Shown: positions 54,410-63,333, counted from the first letter of the stretch. The stretch is DNA of 64,000 nucleotides from Nocardioides sp. S-1144 (GCF_005954645.2 NZ_CP040695.2:310001-374000), one strand, 5' to 3'. Notes: a model not told the origin generated them from the sequence alone. Numbers and translations are program-made.

Positions 54410-56833
54410 TCAGTCGAGGGCCAGCCCGGCGGCCGGGCTGACCCGCGCCGCGCGCCGGGCGGGCAGCACGCAGGCCAGCAGCCCCGCCGCGGCCGACACG
54501 AGGACGACGAGCGCGAGCTGCCCGAGCGGCAGCACCAGCGGTGCCTCGGGCACCACCGGGCGCACCATGGCCTGGACGCCGACCCAGGCGAACGACGTCC
54601 CGATGACGGTGCCGAGCACGGTGGCGACGACCGAGAGCAGCACGGCCTCGAGGCCCAGCATGGTGCGCAGCTGGCGGCGGGTCAGGCCGAGCGCCCGCAG
54701 CAGGGCGTGCTCGCGACCGCGCTCGAGGACCGACAGCCCCAGCGTGTTCGCGATCCCGACGAGGGCGATGACGACGGCGATCCCGAGCAGGCCGACCACG
54801 GCGCCGGTGACGACGTCGAGCTGCAGGTCGACGTAGCCCCGCTCGCCCAGGCCGCCGTCGGCCGAGGCCCCGAGACCGGCGGCCGCGGTGTCGAGGCCGT
54901 CGGCGAGGTCGCCGGCGTCCGCGTCGGCGTCGGCGCGGACCCAGACCGCGGTGGTCCGCGGGGTGTCGGTGAGCGCCGCGAGGGTGCTCGCCGAGACCAG
55001 GGCCGCCGAGCCCCAGCCCTCGCCCAGGACGGCGCGGAGCTTCTCGGTCCGGCCGCCGACGGTGACCTCGACCCGGTGCGGCACCCCGCGGGCCGGGAGG
55101 AGGTCGTGGGGGAGCAGGATCTCGTCGTCGCCGACCTCGAGGCCGGTGCCGGGGCCGCGGGTGATGGCGGTGACGTCGGCCGGGCGACCGAGCACCGCCA
55201 CCGCGCCGAGCCCGGCGACGTCGGCGCGGACGCCGGGGACCGCGAGCACGTCGTCCACCCCGTCGACGGCGCGGACGACGTCGAGCGCGCCGTCGGGCAG
55301 GCCGGCCCCGCCGGCGGTCAGCGTCGCGTCGAGCGGGTGCGAGGCGTCCATCTCGTCGTCGACGGCGCCGCGGGCGCTCGCCATCCCGGTGAGGACGGCG
55401 GTCGTCAGCGTCACCCCGACGAGCAGGGAGGCGGTGGTGGCGGCCGTGCGGCGCGGGTGCCGCACGGCATTGCCGGTCGCGAGGCGGCCCGGGGTGCCGA
55501 GGACCCGGGACGCCGCCCGTCCGGCGACCCCGATGAGCGCCGGCACCAGCAGCGGCCCGAGCAGCAGCACGCCGCCGAACGCGGCGGCGCCGCCGACCAC
55601 CATCACCAACGGGCTCGTCGTCGCGACCGACGCGGCGAGCAGGCCCGCGCCCCCGAGGAGGGCGACCGCGCCGAGCGCGACCCGGACCCGGCCCGAGGCG
55701 CTGCGCACGTCGACGCCGGTGTCGGGACGCAGGGCGGCGAGCGGGCTGACCGTGGTGACCCGCCGGGTCGGCAGCCACGCCGCGACGAGGGTCACGACGA
55801 CGCCGGTGACCGCGGCGCCGGCGTACCAGCCCGGGGCGACCGAGGCGCGGCCGAGGTCGGCGTCGGGGAAGCGGGCGTTGACCACCGCGACGATCCCGAG
55901 GCCGGCCGCGGTACCCGCCACCAGGCCGGCCGCCGCGGCGACGAGACCGAGGACGAGGGCCTCGAGCCGGACCGAGCGCAGCACCTGGCGGCGGGTGGCA
56001 CCGACGCAGCGCAGCAGCGCGAAGTCGCGCTGACGCTGCGCGAAGAGGATCGAGAAGGTGTTGGAGATGACCAGCACCGACACGAACAGCGCGATCGAGG
56101 CGAACAGGAGCAGCAGGATCGCCACCACGTCGACACCGCGGTTGACCTCGGCGGTCACCTCCTCGACGTGGTCGCGGGCGTCCTGCACGGTCGCGTCGGG
56201 CACGACGTCGGTGAGCGCCCCGGTGGGGCCCGACCAGGCCAGGCTGTCGACGTACAGCTCGTCGGCGTGTGGTGCGAGGTCGGCCCACGTCACGTAGACG
56301 TCGGCCCGCACCAGCTGCGAGGGGGAGTCGACCAGCCCGACCACGCGGACCGTGCGGGCCCGGTCGCCCTGGCCGATGCCCAGCGCGTCGCCGACGGCGA
56401 GCCCGGCCCGCTCGGCGGCACCGGCGTCCACGACGGCCTCGCCGGCGCCGGCGGGGAAGGCGCCGTCGACCAGCTCGGGCCAGCGCAGCGTCGGCGTGGT
56501 GGTGACCTGGGCGACCTCGTCGACGCCGTCGAGGGTGCGGTCGTCGCGGCGGACCGGCAGGGAGGCCCAGCCCAGGACGCTCGCCTCGGCTCCGTCGGGC
56601 CCGTCCTCCGCGGCCGCCGCGACCAGCGCGGCGGCGTCGCGCCCGGAGAGGCCGGTGACGACGACGTCGGCGCCGTCGTAGGGGGCCGAGACGCCGCGGG
56701 TGAGCCCGTCGCGCGTCGCCGACGACAGCGCCGCGGTCGTCACCACGAAGGCGACGCCGATGACGACGGCCAGCGCGGCGGCGACGTAGCGGCGGGTGTG
56801 GGTGCGCAGCGAGGCCAGGACGACGGTCCTCAT
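54410..56833 (-). CDS. ABC transporter permease, FtsX/MacB family
   Basis: An 807-aa permease with two FtsX repeats. Helices occur near the N-terminus (YVAAALAVVIGVAFVVTTAA), at about 250-400 (VDVVAILLLLFASIALFVSV and following) and at the C-terminus (LLGIAVVIALVGIANTLGLS, LVLPLGQLALVVLVSAAAGL). Large extracytoplasmic domains lie between. It forms an exporter or mechanotransmission complex with the ATPase gene just upstream (ATGA overlap). Confidence 0.92.
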   Translation of the reverse strand: MRTVVLASLRTHTRRYVAAALAVVIGVAFVVTTAALSSATRDGLTRGVSAPYDGADVVVTGLSGRDAAALVAAAAEDGPDGAEASVLGWASLPVRRDDRTLDGVDEVAQVTTTPTLRWPELVDGAFPAGAGEAVVDAGAAERAGLAVGDALGIGQGDRARTVRVVGLVDSPSQLVRADVYVTWADLAPHADELYVDSLAWSGPTGALTDVVPDATVQDARDHVEEVTAEVNRGVDVVAILLLLFASIALFVSVLVISNTFSILFAQRQRDFALLRCVGATRRQVLRSVRLEALVLGLVAAAAGLVAGTAAGLGIVAVVNARFPDADLGRASVAPGWYAGAAVTGVVVTLVAAWLPTRRVTTVSPLAALRPDTGVDVRSASGRVRVALGAVALLGGAGLLAASVATTSPLVMVVGGAAAFGGVLLLGPLLVPALIGVAGRAASRVLGTPGRLATGNAVRHPRRTAATTASLLVGVTLTTAVLTGMASARGAVDDEMDASHPLDATLTAGGAGLPDGALDVVRAVDGVDDVLAVPGVRADVAGLGAVAVLGRPADVTAITRGPGTGLEVGDDEILLPHDLLPARGVPHRVEVTVGGRTEKLRAVLGEGWGSAALVSASTLAALTDTPRTTAVWVRADADADAGDLADGLDTAAAGLGASADGGLGERGYVDLQLDVVTGAVVGLLGIAVVIALVGIANTLGLSVLERGREHALLRALGLTRRQLRTMLGLEAVLLSVVATVLGTVIGTSFAWVGVQAMVRPVVPEAPLVLPLGQLALVVLVSAAAGLLACVLPARRAARVSPAAGLALD

Positions 56834-57600
56834 CGGTCACCGCGCAGGGTCGCGAGGAGGACGTCGGCGCCCGGGTCGACCAGGTGGGCCCGGACGGCGC
56901 CGTCGGCGATGACGACGACGTCGTCGGCGTGGGCCGCCGCGTCGACCTCGTGGGTGACCATCACGACGGTCTGGCCGAGCTCGCGCACCGAGCGGCGCAG
57001 GAAGCCCAGCACCTCGGCCGAGGACTCGCTGTCGAGGTTGCCGGTCGGCTCGTCGGCGAAGACGATCGCCGGCCGGGCGACCAGCGCGCGGGCGATCGCG
57101 ACCCGCTGCTGCTGCCCGCCGGACAGCTCGGAGGGGCGGTGGCCGAGCCGGTCGCGCAGGCCGAGGGTGTCGACCACCTCGGCGAGGCGCGCGGGGTCGG
57201 GGCGGCGTCCGGCGAGGTCGAGCGGGAGCACGATGTTCTGCTGGGCGGTGAGCATCGGCAGCAGGTTGAAGCTCTGGAAGACGAAGCCGACGTGCTCGCG
57301 CCGGAACAGCGTCAGCGCGGTGTCGTCGAGGCTCTCCAGCGCGACCCCGGCGACCGCGACGGTGCCGGCGTCGGGGACGTCGAGGCCGGCCAGGCAGTGC
57401 ATCAGCGTCGACTTGCCCGACCCCGAGGGGCCCATGATGGCGGTGAAGCGGCCCCGCGGCAGGTCGAGGTCGACGCCGCGCAGGGCGTGCACGGCGGCGT
57501 CACCGCGTCCGTAGGTGCGGGTCAGGCCACGGGCCGTGGCGGCCGGCGGGCCGGGCGGAGGACTGGTGGGGGTCCCGGACGGGGAGAGGGTGCTCGTCAT
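56830..57600 (-). CDS. ABC transporter ATP-binding protein, MacB/LolD type
   Basis: A 256-aa ATPase: Walker A MGPSGSGKSTLMHCLAGL, Q-loop HVGFVFQSFNLLPMLTAQQN, signature LSGGQQQRVAIARALVARP, Walker B AIVFADEPTGNLD and H-loop VVMVTHEVDAAAHA, all intact. It energises the FtsX-type permease. The two-component system directly upstream on the same strand is the likely regulator, as in antibiotic-stress Bce/Lia-like modules. Confidence 0.93.
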   Translation of the reverse strand: MTSTLSPSGTPTSPPPGPPAATARGLTRTYGRGDAAVHALRGVDLDLPRGRFTAIMGPSGSGKSTLMHCLAGLDVPDAGTVAVAGVALESLDDTALTLFRREHVGFVFQSFNLLPMLTAQQNIVLPLDLAGRRPDPARLAEVVDTLGLRDRLGHRPSELSGGQQQRVAIARALVARPAIVFADEPTGNLDSESSAEVLGFLRRSVRELGQTVVMVTHEVDAAAHADDVVVIADGAVRAHLVDPGADVLLATLRGDR

Positions 57601-57724
57601 GGCGAGAACGCTGCCGGAGCGCGGCGCCGCGATCCTCAGGCCGCGGGATGGTCCCGGGTCCACCCACGGGATGACCCCGGCGGCGCGACCGTGCGGCCCG
57701 GGTCGGGCGCGGCGCCGCCCCGGC

Positions 57725-58402
57725 TCAGACCAGGCCGGACTCGAAGGCCAGGACGACGAGCTGGACCCGGTCGCGGCAGCCGGTCTTGGCCAGCAGCCGG
57801 CTGACGTGGGTCTTGACGGTGGCCTCGGCGACGACGAGGTCGGCGGCGACCTCCTGGTTGGAGCGGCCGCGGCCGACCAGCACGAGCACCTGGCGCTCGC
57901 GGTCGGTGAGCTCGCGCAGGCGGCGGTCGTCGGCGACCGGCGCGGGCGCGGAGGCGGCCACGTGGTCGAGGAGCCGCCGGGTGGTGCTCGGGGCGACGAC
58001 GGCGTCGCCGGCGTGCACGGTGCGGATCGCGGCGAGCAGGTCGTCGGGGGCGGCGTCCTTGAGGAGGAAGCCGGCCGCCCCCGCGCGGATCGCGGCGAAG
58101 GCGTGCTCGTCGAGGTCGAACGTCGTCAGCACCAGCACCCGGGGCGCGCCCGGCCGGGCGGTCACGAGCGCGGTCGCGCCGACGCCGTCCAGGACCGGCA
58201 TCCGCACGTCCATCAGGACGACGTCGCAGCCGGTGACCGCCAGCCGGTCGACGGCCTCGCGCCCGTCGCCGGCCTCGCCGACGACCACGAGGTCGGGCTG
58301 GCTCTCCACGAGCATCCGGAAGCCCGCGCGGACCATCTGCTGGTCGTCGACGAGGAAGACCCGGATCGGCTCGTCGCCTGTGCCCTTCGCCGTGTCCCTC
58401 AC
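57725..58402 (-). CDS. NarL/LuxR-family response regulator
   Basis: A 225-aa response regulator. The receiver domain has the acidic pocket (VFLVDDQQMV), phospho-acceptor Asp65 in CDVVLMDVRMPVLDG and the Lys in FLLKDAAPDD. The C-terminal LuxR helix-turn-helix is LTDRERQVLVLVGRGRSNQE with VAEATVKTHVSRLLAKTGCR. GTG 58402 overlaps the kinase stop (GTGA). It probably controls the ABC exporter downstream. Confidence 0.94.
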   Translation of the reverse strand: MRDTAKGTGDEPIRVFLVDDQQMVRAGFRMLVESQPDLVVVGEAGDGREAVDRLAVTGCDVVLMDVRMPVLDGVGATALVTARPGAPRVLVLTTFDLDEHAFAAIRAGAAGFLLKDAAPDDLLAAIRTVHAGDAVVAPSTTRRLLDHVAASAPAPVADDRRLRELTDRERQVLVLVGRGRSNQEVAADLVVAEATVKTHVSRLLAKTGCRDRVQLVVLAFESGLV

Positions 58403-59580
58403 AGGGGGATCGTCGCCCGGACGCCGAACCCGCCGTCCGGCCGGGGTCCGGTCTCGAGGGTCCCGCCGTGGACGTCGACGCGCTCGCGCATGCCCAGCAG
58501 GCCGTGCCCGCCGCCGTCGGGGGCCGCCGCGCCGCGCCCGTCGTCGACGACCTCGACCCGGATCGCCTCGGCCACGTGCACCGACACCCGCACCCGCACA
58601 CCGGGCCCGGCGTGCTTGTGGACGTTCGTCAGGGCCTCCTGCACCACGCGGTAGGCCGTCAGCCCGGCCGCGGTCGGCACCGGCTGGTCGAGCCCGACCA
58701 GGTCGACGTCGAGGTGCACGGCGTCCTCGTCGCCGCCGGTGCCCGCGGCGGCCAGCAGCCCCGGCAGGTCGTCCAGCCCCGGCAGCGGGCTGCGCCCGCT
58801 CGACTCCTCGGCGCGCAGCAGTCCCAGCAGCTGGCGCATGTCGGTGAGCGCCTCGCGCCCGGTGGCCGCGATCCGGGCCAGGGTGTCGGTCGCGACCGCG
58901 GGGTCCTGCGCGGCGGCGTAGCGGGCTCCGTCGGCCTGCACGACCATCACGGTCAGTCCGTGCGCGACCACGTCGTGCATCTCGCGCGCGATCCGGGCCC
59001 GCTCGGCCGACGCCGCCAGCGCGACCTGCTGCTCGGCGTCCCGGCGGATCCGCTCGCCCCGCTCGACCAGCGCCTCGACGTAGGCGCGACGGGTCCGGCC
59101 CAGCGTGCCGAGGGCCCAGCCGGTGACCACGAAGGCGCTGACGGTGAGGAAGTAGGGGAGGAAGGTGCGGGCCGAGACGTCGCCGTCGAAGCCGGTGATC
59201 CAGTCCAGGGAGGCCACCGCGGCCGCGACCAGCCCCACCCCCAGCGCGACGAACCCCGTGCGGGCGGGGGCGAACCGCGCCGCCGAGTAGACCGCGACCG
59301 GGAAGGCGACCTGGGTGTGGATCGGCGTCCCCACCAGCGGGACCTGCAGCGCGCTCGCCAGCGCGACGCCGGCGAACGCCCAGCCGGCGTGGGTGCGGCG
59401 CCACAGCAGGGGGAGGGCCTGGAGCGGCACGACGACCAACCCGACGAGGGGGTCGCTGAAGAGGTACAGCGGGGCCGGCAGGAGCAGCAGGACGACGAGC
59501 CCGACGTCGAGGCGGCGCTCGCCGCGCCGGGTCAGCCGCCAGGGCTGCCGCGGGCGGTCCAGCACGTCGGGGCTCTCCAC
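58399..59580 (-). CDS. Sensor histidine kinase, HisKA_3 type
   Basis: A 393-aa kinase with four to six membrane helices in the first 150 residues (LDVGLVVLLLLPAPLYLF and following) and no large sensor domain. The dimerisation box ERARIAREMHDVVAHGLTV carries His202. HATPase_c motifs VVQEALTNVHKHAG, VEVVDDGRGA and GGGHGLLGMRERVDVHGG are intact. GTG 59580 is chosen; TTG 59589 is possible. It pairs with the LuxR-type regulator. Such intramembrane sensors often detect envelope or antibiotic stress. Confidence 0.92.
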   Translation of the reverse strand: MESPDVLDRPRQPWRLTRRGERRLDVGLVVLLLLPAPLYLFSDPLVGLVVVPLQALPLLWRRTHAGWAFAGVALASALQVPLVGTPIHTQVAFPVAVYSAARFAPARTGFVALGVGLVAAAVASLDWITGFDGDVSARTFLPYFLTVSAFVVTGWALGTLGRTRRAYVEALVERGERIRRDAEQQVALAASAERARIAREMHDVVAHGLTVMVVQADGARYAAAQDPAVATDTLARIAATGREALTDMRQLLGLLRAEESSGRSPLPGLDDLPGLLAAAGTGGDEDAVHLDVDLVGLDQPVPTAAGLTAYRVVQEALTNVHKHAGPGVRVRVSVHVAEAIRVEVVDDGRGAAAPDGGGHGLLGMRERVDVHGGTLETGPRPDGGFGVRATIPL

Positions 59581-59659
59581 GGCGTCCAACCTAGGGCCCG
59601 GTGGGCGGCGGGGCGTCAGACCACGGGATGACGCCGGGCCGCTCCCGCCGCGGCGCTAG

Positions 59660-59665
59660 TAGGGT
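59660..59665 (+). promoter_or_regulatory. -10 element TAGGGT of a leaderless operon
   Basis: TAGGGT lies exactly 7 nt before ATG 59673, the first gene of the DUF4177-RidA-NUDIX-MBL operon. Confidence 0.6.
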
Positions 59666-59672
59666 GCCGGGC

Positions 59673-59828
59673 ATGACCAAGTGGGAGTACCAGGTGGCGC
59701 CGATTCCGCTCCACAACGAAGCGCTGATGCTGAACAACTTCGGACAGGACGGCTGGGAGCTGGTGACGATCCACACCAACGCCCAGGGCGGCCTGGTCGC
59801 GTTCCTCAAGCGTCCGCAGGCCTCCTGA
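59673..59828 (+). CDS. DUF4177-like small protein
   Basis: A 51-aa protein, MTKWEYQVAPIPLHNEALML followed by NNFGQDGWELVTIHTNAQGG and a short tail. The pattern W-E-Y...L-N-x-x-G-x-x-G-W-E-L is the DUF4177 signature. Function unknown. It is first in an operon, its TGA overlapping the RidA ATG (TGATG). Confidence 0.85.
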   Translation: MTKWEYQVAPIPLHNEALMLNNFGQDGWELVTIHTNAQGGLVAFLKRPQAS

Positions 59829-60286
59829 TGGCCACGCCCGAGGAGCGCCTGGCGGCGATGGGCCTGGCGGTCCCGGAGGTCGCCAAGCCCGTCGCGGCCT
59901 ACGTGCCGGCCGTCCGGAGCGGGAGCCACGTCTTCACCTCCGGCCAGCTGCCGATGCGTGCGGGTGAGCTGATCACGACCGGCAAGGTCGGCGCCGGCGT
60001 CACCGCCGAGGAGGCCTACGCGTGCGCGCAGCAGTGCGCGCTCAACGCGATCGCCGCCGTCCGCGCCGAGATCGGCGAGCTCGCGCTCGTGAAGCGGGTC
60101 GTCAAGGTCGTCGTCTTCGTGGCCTCGACCCCCGACTTCACCGGCCAGCCCGGTGTCGCCAACGGTGCCTCCGAGCTGCTCGGCGAGGTGTTCGGCGACG
60201 CCGGCGTGCACGCCCGGTCCGCGGTCGGGGTGGCCGCGCTGCCGCTGGACGCGCCCGTCGAGATCGAGATCGTCGTCGAGGTCTGA
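59828..60286 (+). CDS. RidA family (YjgF/YER057c) protein
   Basis: A 152-aa RidA-family protein. Blocks: YVPAVRSGSHVFTSGQLPMR, QQCALNAIAAVRAEIGELAL and FGDAGVHARSAVGVAALPLD, the last with the substrate-binding Arg. RidA deaminases clear reactive enamine/imine intermediates, though this longer subgroup often differs in substrate. Gene order matches Rv3678c. Confidence 0.92.
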   Translation: MATPEERLAAMGLAVPEVAKPVAAYVPAVRSGSHVFTSGQLPMRAGELITTGKVGAGVTAEEAYACAQQCALNAIAAVRAEIGELALVKRVVKVVVFVASTPDFTGQPGVANGASELLGEVFGDAGVHARSAVGVAALPLDAPVEIEIVVEV

Positions 60287-60290
60287 GACC

Positions 60291-61160
60291 GTGCAGATCC
60301 CGCTGCCGCCCGTGCCGCTGCCGGCCTCCGTCGTCGAGGACGCCCGCGCCTACGCCGACGGCACGCGCACGGCGGTCGAGCCGCGCGACGCCGCCACGGT
60401 GATCCTGATGCGGGCCTCGGACCAGGGGCCGGACGTCTACTACATGCGGCGGCAGGTCTCGATGGACTTCGCCGCCGGCATGGCGGTCTTCCCCGGCGGC
60501 GGCGTCGACCCGCGCGACTTCGACACCGAGGTCGCCTGGGCCGGTCCCACGCCGGAGCAGTGGGCGGCCCGGCTGGGCTGTGACGAGGAGACCGCCCGGG
60601 CCCTGGTGTGCACCGCGGTCCGCGAGACGTTCGAGGAGTCGGGCGTGCTGCTGGCCGGGGCGTCGGCGTCCGAGGTGGTCGCCGACACCACGGCCGAGGA
60701 CTGGGAGGCCGACCGGGTCGCGCTCGAGACGCGCGAGCTGGCGATGACTGACTTCCTCACCCGGCGCGGGCTGGTGCTGCGCACCGACCTCCTCGGCGTC
60801 TGGGACGCCTGGCTGACGCCGGTCTTCGAGCCGCGGCGCTACCGCACCTGGTTCTTCGTCGCCGTGCTGCCCGAGGGCCAGCGCACCCGCGACGTCTCCT
60901 CGGAGTCGTCGTCGGTGGTGTGGCTGCCGGCCCGCGTGGCCGCCGACCAGGCCGACGCCGGCGAGCTGGCGATGATGCCGCCGACCTACCTCACCTCGAT
61001 GGAGGTCGGCTCGTTCGCGACGCCCGACGAGGTCCTCGCGGTGGCCGCCGACCGGTCGGTGGAGATGTTCACGCCGTCCGTCGAGCCGATCGGCGACGGC
61101 TTCACCCTCTCGATGCCCGACCGGCTGCGGCCGGTCCTCGCCGCCCGGCGCAGCGGATGA
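60291..61160 (+). CDS. NUDIX hydrolase with interrupted box (NUDT19-like)
   Basis: A 289-aa NUDIX protein. The box is split: FPGGGVDPRDFD is separated by about 35 residues from CTAVRETFEESGVLLAG. Human NUDT19 and related CoA diphosphatases carry a similar insertion (from memory), so CoA or an acyl-CoA is a plausible substrate. GTG 60291 lies 4 nt after the RidA stop. It overlaps the metallo-beta-lactamase gene by ATGA. Confidence 0.85.
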   Translation: MQIPLPPVPLPASVVEDARAYADGTRTAVEPRDAATVILMRASDQGPDVYYMRRQVSMDFAAGMAVFPGGGVDPRDFDTEVAWAGPTPEQWAARLGCDEETARALVCTAVRETFEESGVLLAGASASEVVADTTAEDWEADRVALETRELAMTDFLTRRGLVLRTDLLGVWDAWLTPVFEPRRYRTWFFVAVLPEGQRTRDVSSESSSVVWLPARVAADQADAGELAMMPPTYLTSMEVGSFATPDEVLAVAADRSVEMFTPSVEPIGDGFTLSMPDRLRPVLAARRSG

Positions 61161-61957
61161 GCGGGTCCTGGGCCGGCGGGAGGTTCGGGGAGCGGGGGGA
61201 GTGCCTGCTGGCCCCGAACCCCGGGATCATGACGCTCGACGGCACCAACACCTGGGTGCTGCGCGAACCCGGCTCGTCGACGGCGGTCGTCGTCGACCCC
61301 GGCCCGGTCGAGGACGGCCACCTCGAGCGGCTCGACGAGGAGACCGGCGACGTCGGCCTGGTGCTGCTGACGCACCACCACCTCGACCACTCGGAGGTCG
61401 CCGCGACGTTCGCCGCCCGCAAGGGCTGCGCGGTCCGGGCCCTCGACCCGGCCCACTGCGTCGGCGCCGACCCGCTCGCCGACGACGAGGTGCTCTCGGT
61501 CGGCGGGCTGTCGCTGCGCGTCGTGGCCACCCCCGGCCACACCGCCGACTCCGTCTCGTTCCTGCTGCCCACGGAGCGGGTGCTGCTGTCCGGCGACATG
61601 GTGCTCGGCCGCGGCACGACCGTCGTCGCTCACCCCGACGGCCGGCTCGGCCCCTACTTCGACTCGATCGAGCGGATGCGGTCCCTCGCCACCGCCGGCG
61701 AGGTCGCCACCATCTGGCCGGCCCACGGGCCGGTGCACGACGACGCGGGCGCCGTCCTCGACCACTACCTCGCCCACCGCCGCGACCGGCTCGCGCAGGT
61801 CGCCGCCGCGGTGGAGCGGCTGCGCGACGAGGGCGCCACCCCGACCCCGCGGGCCGTGGTCGAGGTCGTCTACGCCGACGTCGACGAGATCCTGTGGGGC
61901 GCGGCCGAGCTCTCCGTGCGCGCCCAGCTGGAGTACCTGGCCGAGCGCGCGTCGTAG
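61157..61957 (+). CDS. Metallo-beta-lactamase fold hydrolase
   Basis: A 266-aa MBL-fold enzyme with the metal motif LLTHHHLDHSEVAATF, then VVATPGHTADSVSF, LLSGDMVLGRGTT (bridging Asp) and TIWPAHGPVHDD (last His). A C-terminal winged-helix-like tail (RAVVEVVYADVDEILWGAAE) matches the LACTB2/Rv3677c subgroup, some of which are RNases. Last gene of the operon; repeats begin 41 bp beyond. Confidence 0.9.
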   Translation: MSGSWAGGRFGERGECLLAPNPGIMTLDGTNTWVLREPGSSTAVVVDPGPVEDGHLERLDEETGDVGLVLLTHHHLDHSEVAATFAARKGCAVRALDPAHCVGADPLADDEVLSVGGLSLRVVATPGHTADSVSFLLPTERVLLSGDMVLGRGTTVVAHPDGRLGPYFDSIERMRSLATAGEVATIWPAHGPVHDDAGAVLDHYLAHRRDRLAQVAAAVERLRDEGATPTPRAVVEVVYADVDEILWGAAELSVRAQLEYLAERAS

Positions 61958-61997
61958 CCGCTGCCCGCCCACGACCCTCCTGACGGAGTCCCACCCG

Positions 61998-62129
61998 ACC
62001 CGATCCGCGCGATCGCGCGGTTTGGGTCGAGATTCGGGCCCGTCCCCTACCCGATCCGCGCGATCGCGCGGTTTGGGTCGAGATGGGAGCTGACTCCCTA
62101 CCCGATCCGCGCGATCGCGCGGTTTGGGT
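61998..62129 (+). repeat. Left array: three 30-bp near-palindromic repeats at 51-bp period
   Basis: Identical 30-bp units at 61998-62027, 62049-62078 and 62100-62129, separated by 21-bp spacers. Each starts ACCCGATC, has the palindromic core CGCGCGATCGCGCG and ends TTTGGGT. Spacers share a CGAGAT start but otherwise differ. Orientation is opposite to the right array. Confidence 0.93.
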
Positions 62130-62216
62130 AGGCGACCTCCGGCGCGCAGTTGCCTGGCCGCGCGGGGGCTGTGGAGGACGGGAGCACGCCGGGCCGGGTC
62201 GAGGCACAGTCGTGAC

Positions 62217-63164
62217 ATGGACAAGGACGACCCTGCCGGCCAGTCGGGAGCAGCCACACCCTTCTCCTTCGACCTGCCCTTCACTCGGCGCGACCTCCTG
62301 GCCGCCGGCCACAGCCGGGGCACCTTGAGAAGGCACGACTTCGTCCAGGTGATCGAGCGAGTGTGGATTCAGAAGGCTGCACTCGATCGCCTGACCCTCA
62401 TCCGGGCTGCTCTGCTGGTCCACCCGCCGACGGCTTTCGCGAGCCATCTGTCGGCCGCCGCGGTGCACGGTCTACCGGTCCCCGACCACGGATTCGCTCA
62501 CGTGACGGTGACCAGGCACGCGGATCGACGCTTCCGTGCGCAGATCAAGCCCCACGTCACCGAACGCGAACGCCGGGTGGTCCTGGTCCAGGGGATCCGC
62601 ACGACCGACCCCATCGCCACCTTCATCGACTGTGCTGGATGGCTGTCCCTGGTCGAGCAGGTGATCCTGGGCGACGCGCTCTGCCGACGCTTCCGGATCA
62701 AGGCGTCGAAGCTGCTGAGGGCATGTCGCGCGAGCACCGACTACTACGCGCGCCTGGCGACCGCGGCGGCTGAGCTCGTCCGCGACGGCGTCGACTCTCC
62801 GATGGAGACCCGCCTGCGGCTCCTGATCGTCCTGGCTGGCCTGCCGGAGCCGGTCGTCAACTTCCGGGTCCATCACGAGGACGGGACGTGGAAGCGCCGC
62901 TTCGACCTCTACTACCCCGCCATCAGAGTCATCATCGAGTACGACGGTCGGCACCATGCTGAGTCGGTGGAGCAGTGGAACAAGGATGTCGACCGACGCG
63001 AGGAGTTCGACGACGAGGGCTACCGGATCCTCGTCGTCACGGCCCGCGGGATCTTCCAGGAGCCGGGTCGGACGCTCGAGCGGATCCGCACGCTGCTCAT
63101 CCGTCGCGGCATGGAGGACGTTGCGCCGATCAACGACCTGTGGCGCGAGCACTTCGCGGCCTGA
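62217..63164 (+). CDS. AbiEi-like / DUF559 (Vsr-fold endonuclease-like) protein
   Basis: A 315-aa protein. The first 90 residues (TRRDLLAAGHSRGTLRRHDF) resemble the winged-helix AbiEi antitoxin N-terminus. The last 110 form a DUF559/Vsr-like PD-(D/E)XK region: RRFDLYYPAIRVIIEYDGRH with Asp230, Glu241 and Asp243, then YRILVVTARGIF. Third-position base use is visibly less GC-rich than neighbours, suggesting recent arrival. Repeat arrays flank it symmetrically. It may nick or process DNA or act as a toxin-antitoxin element; neither activity is proven. Confidence 0.82.
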   Translation: MDKDDPAGQSGAATPFSFDLPFTRRDLLAAGHSRGTLRRHDFVQVIERVWIQKAALDRLTLIRAALLVHPPTAFASHLSAAAVHGLPVPDHGFAHVTVTRHADRRFRAQIKPHVTERERRVVLVQGIRTTDPIATFIDCAGWLSLVEQVILGDALCRRFRIKASKLLRACRASTDYYARLATAAAELVRDGVDSPMETRLRLLIVLAGLPEPVVNFRVHHEDGTWKRRFDLYYPAIRVIIEYDGRHHAESVEQWNKDVDRREEFDDEGYRILVVTARGIFQEPGRTLERIRTLLIRRGMEDVAPINDLWREHFAA

Positions 63165-63201
63165 GGTCTTCGGGAGCGCACTGACGCCGGGTCCAGCGCC
63201 G

Positions 63202-63333
63202 ACCCAAACCGCGCGATCGCGCGGATCGGGTCGGTGAGAACGCCTGAGACCGACCCAAACGGCGCGATCGCGCGGATCGGGTCGCTGTCAGCGCCTCTCA
63301 CCGACCCAAACGGCGCGATCGCGCGGTTTGGGT
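63202..63333 (-). repeat. Right array: three inverted 30-bp repeats at 51-bp period
   Basis: Units at 63202-63231, 63253-63282 and 63304-63333, again with 21-bp spacers. The first is the exact reverse complement of the left-array unit; the others differ at one to a few positions, and the last ends TTTGGGT on both sides, making a nearly perfect palindrome. The two arrays are mirror images around the DUF559 gene. Confidence 0.93.

Noticed and set aside
61998-62129. CRISPR array
   Set aside because: Only three units per side, 21-bp spacers are too short, the repeat is a near-complete palindrome, and no cas gene is present.
61998-63333. HIP1-type element (GCGATCGC)
   Set aside because: The core includes GCGATCGC, but the shared, longer 30-bp unit and fixed spacing are unlike scattered cyanobacterial HIP1 sites.
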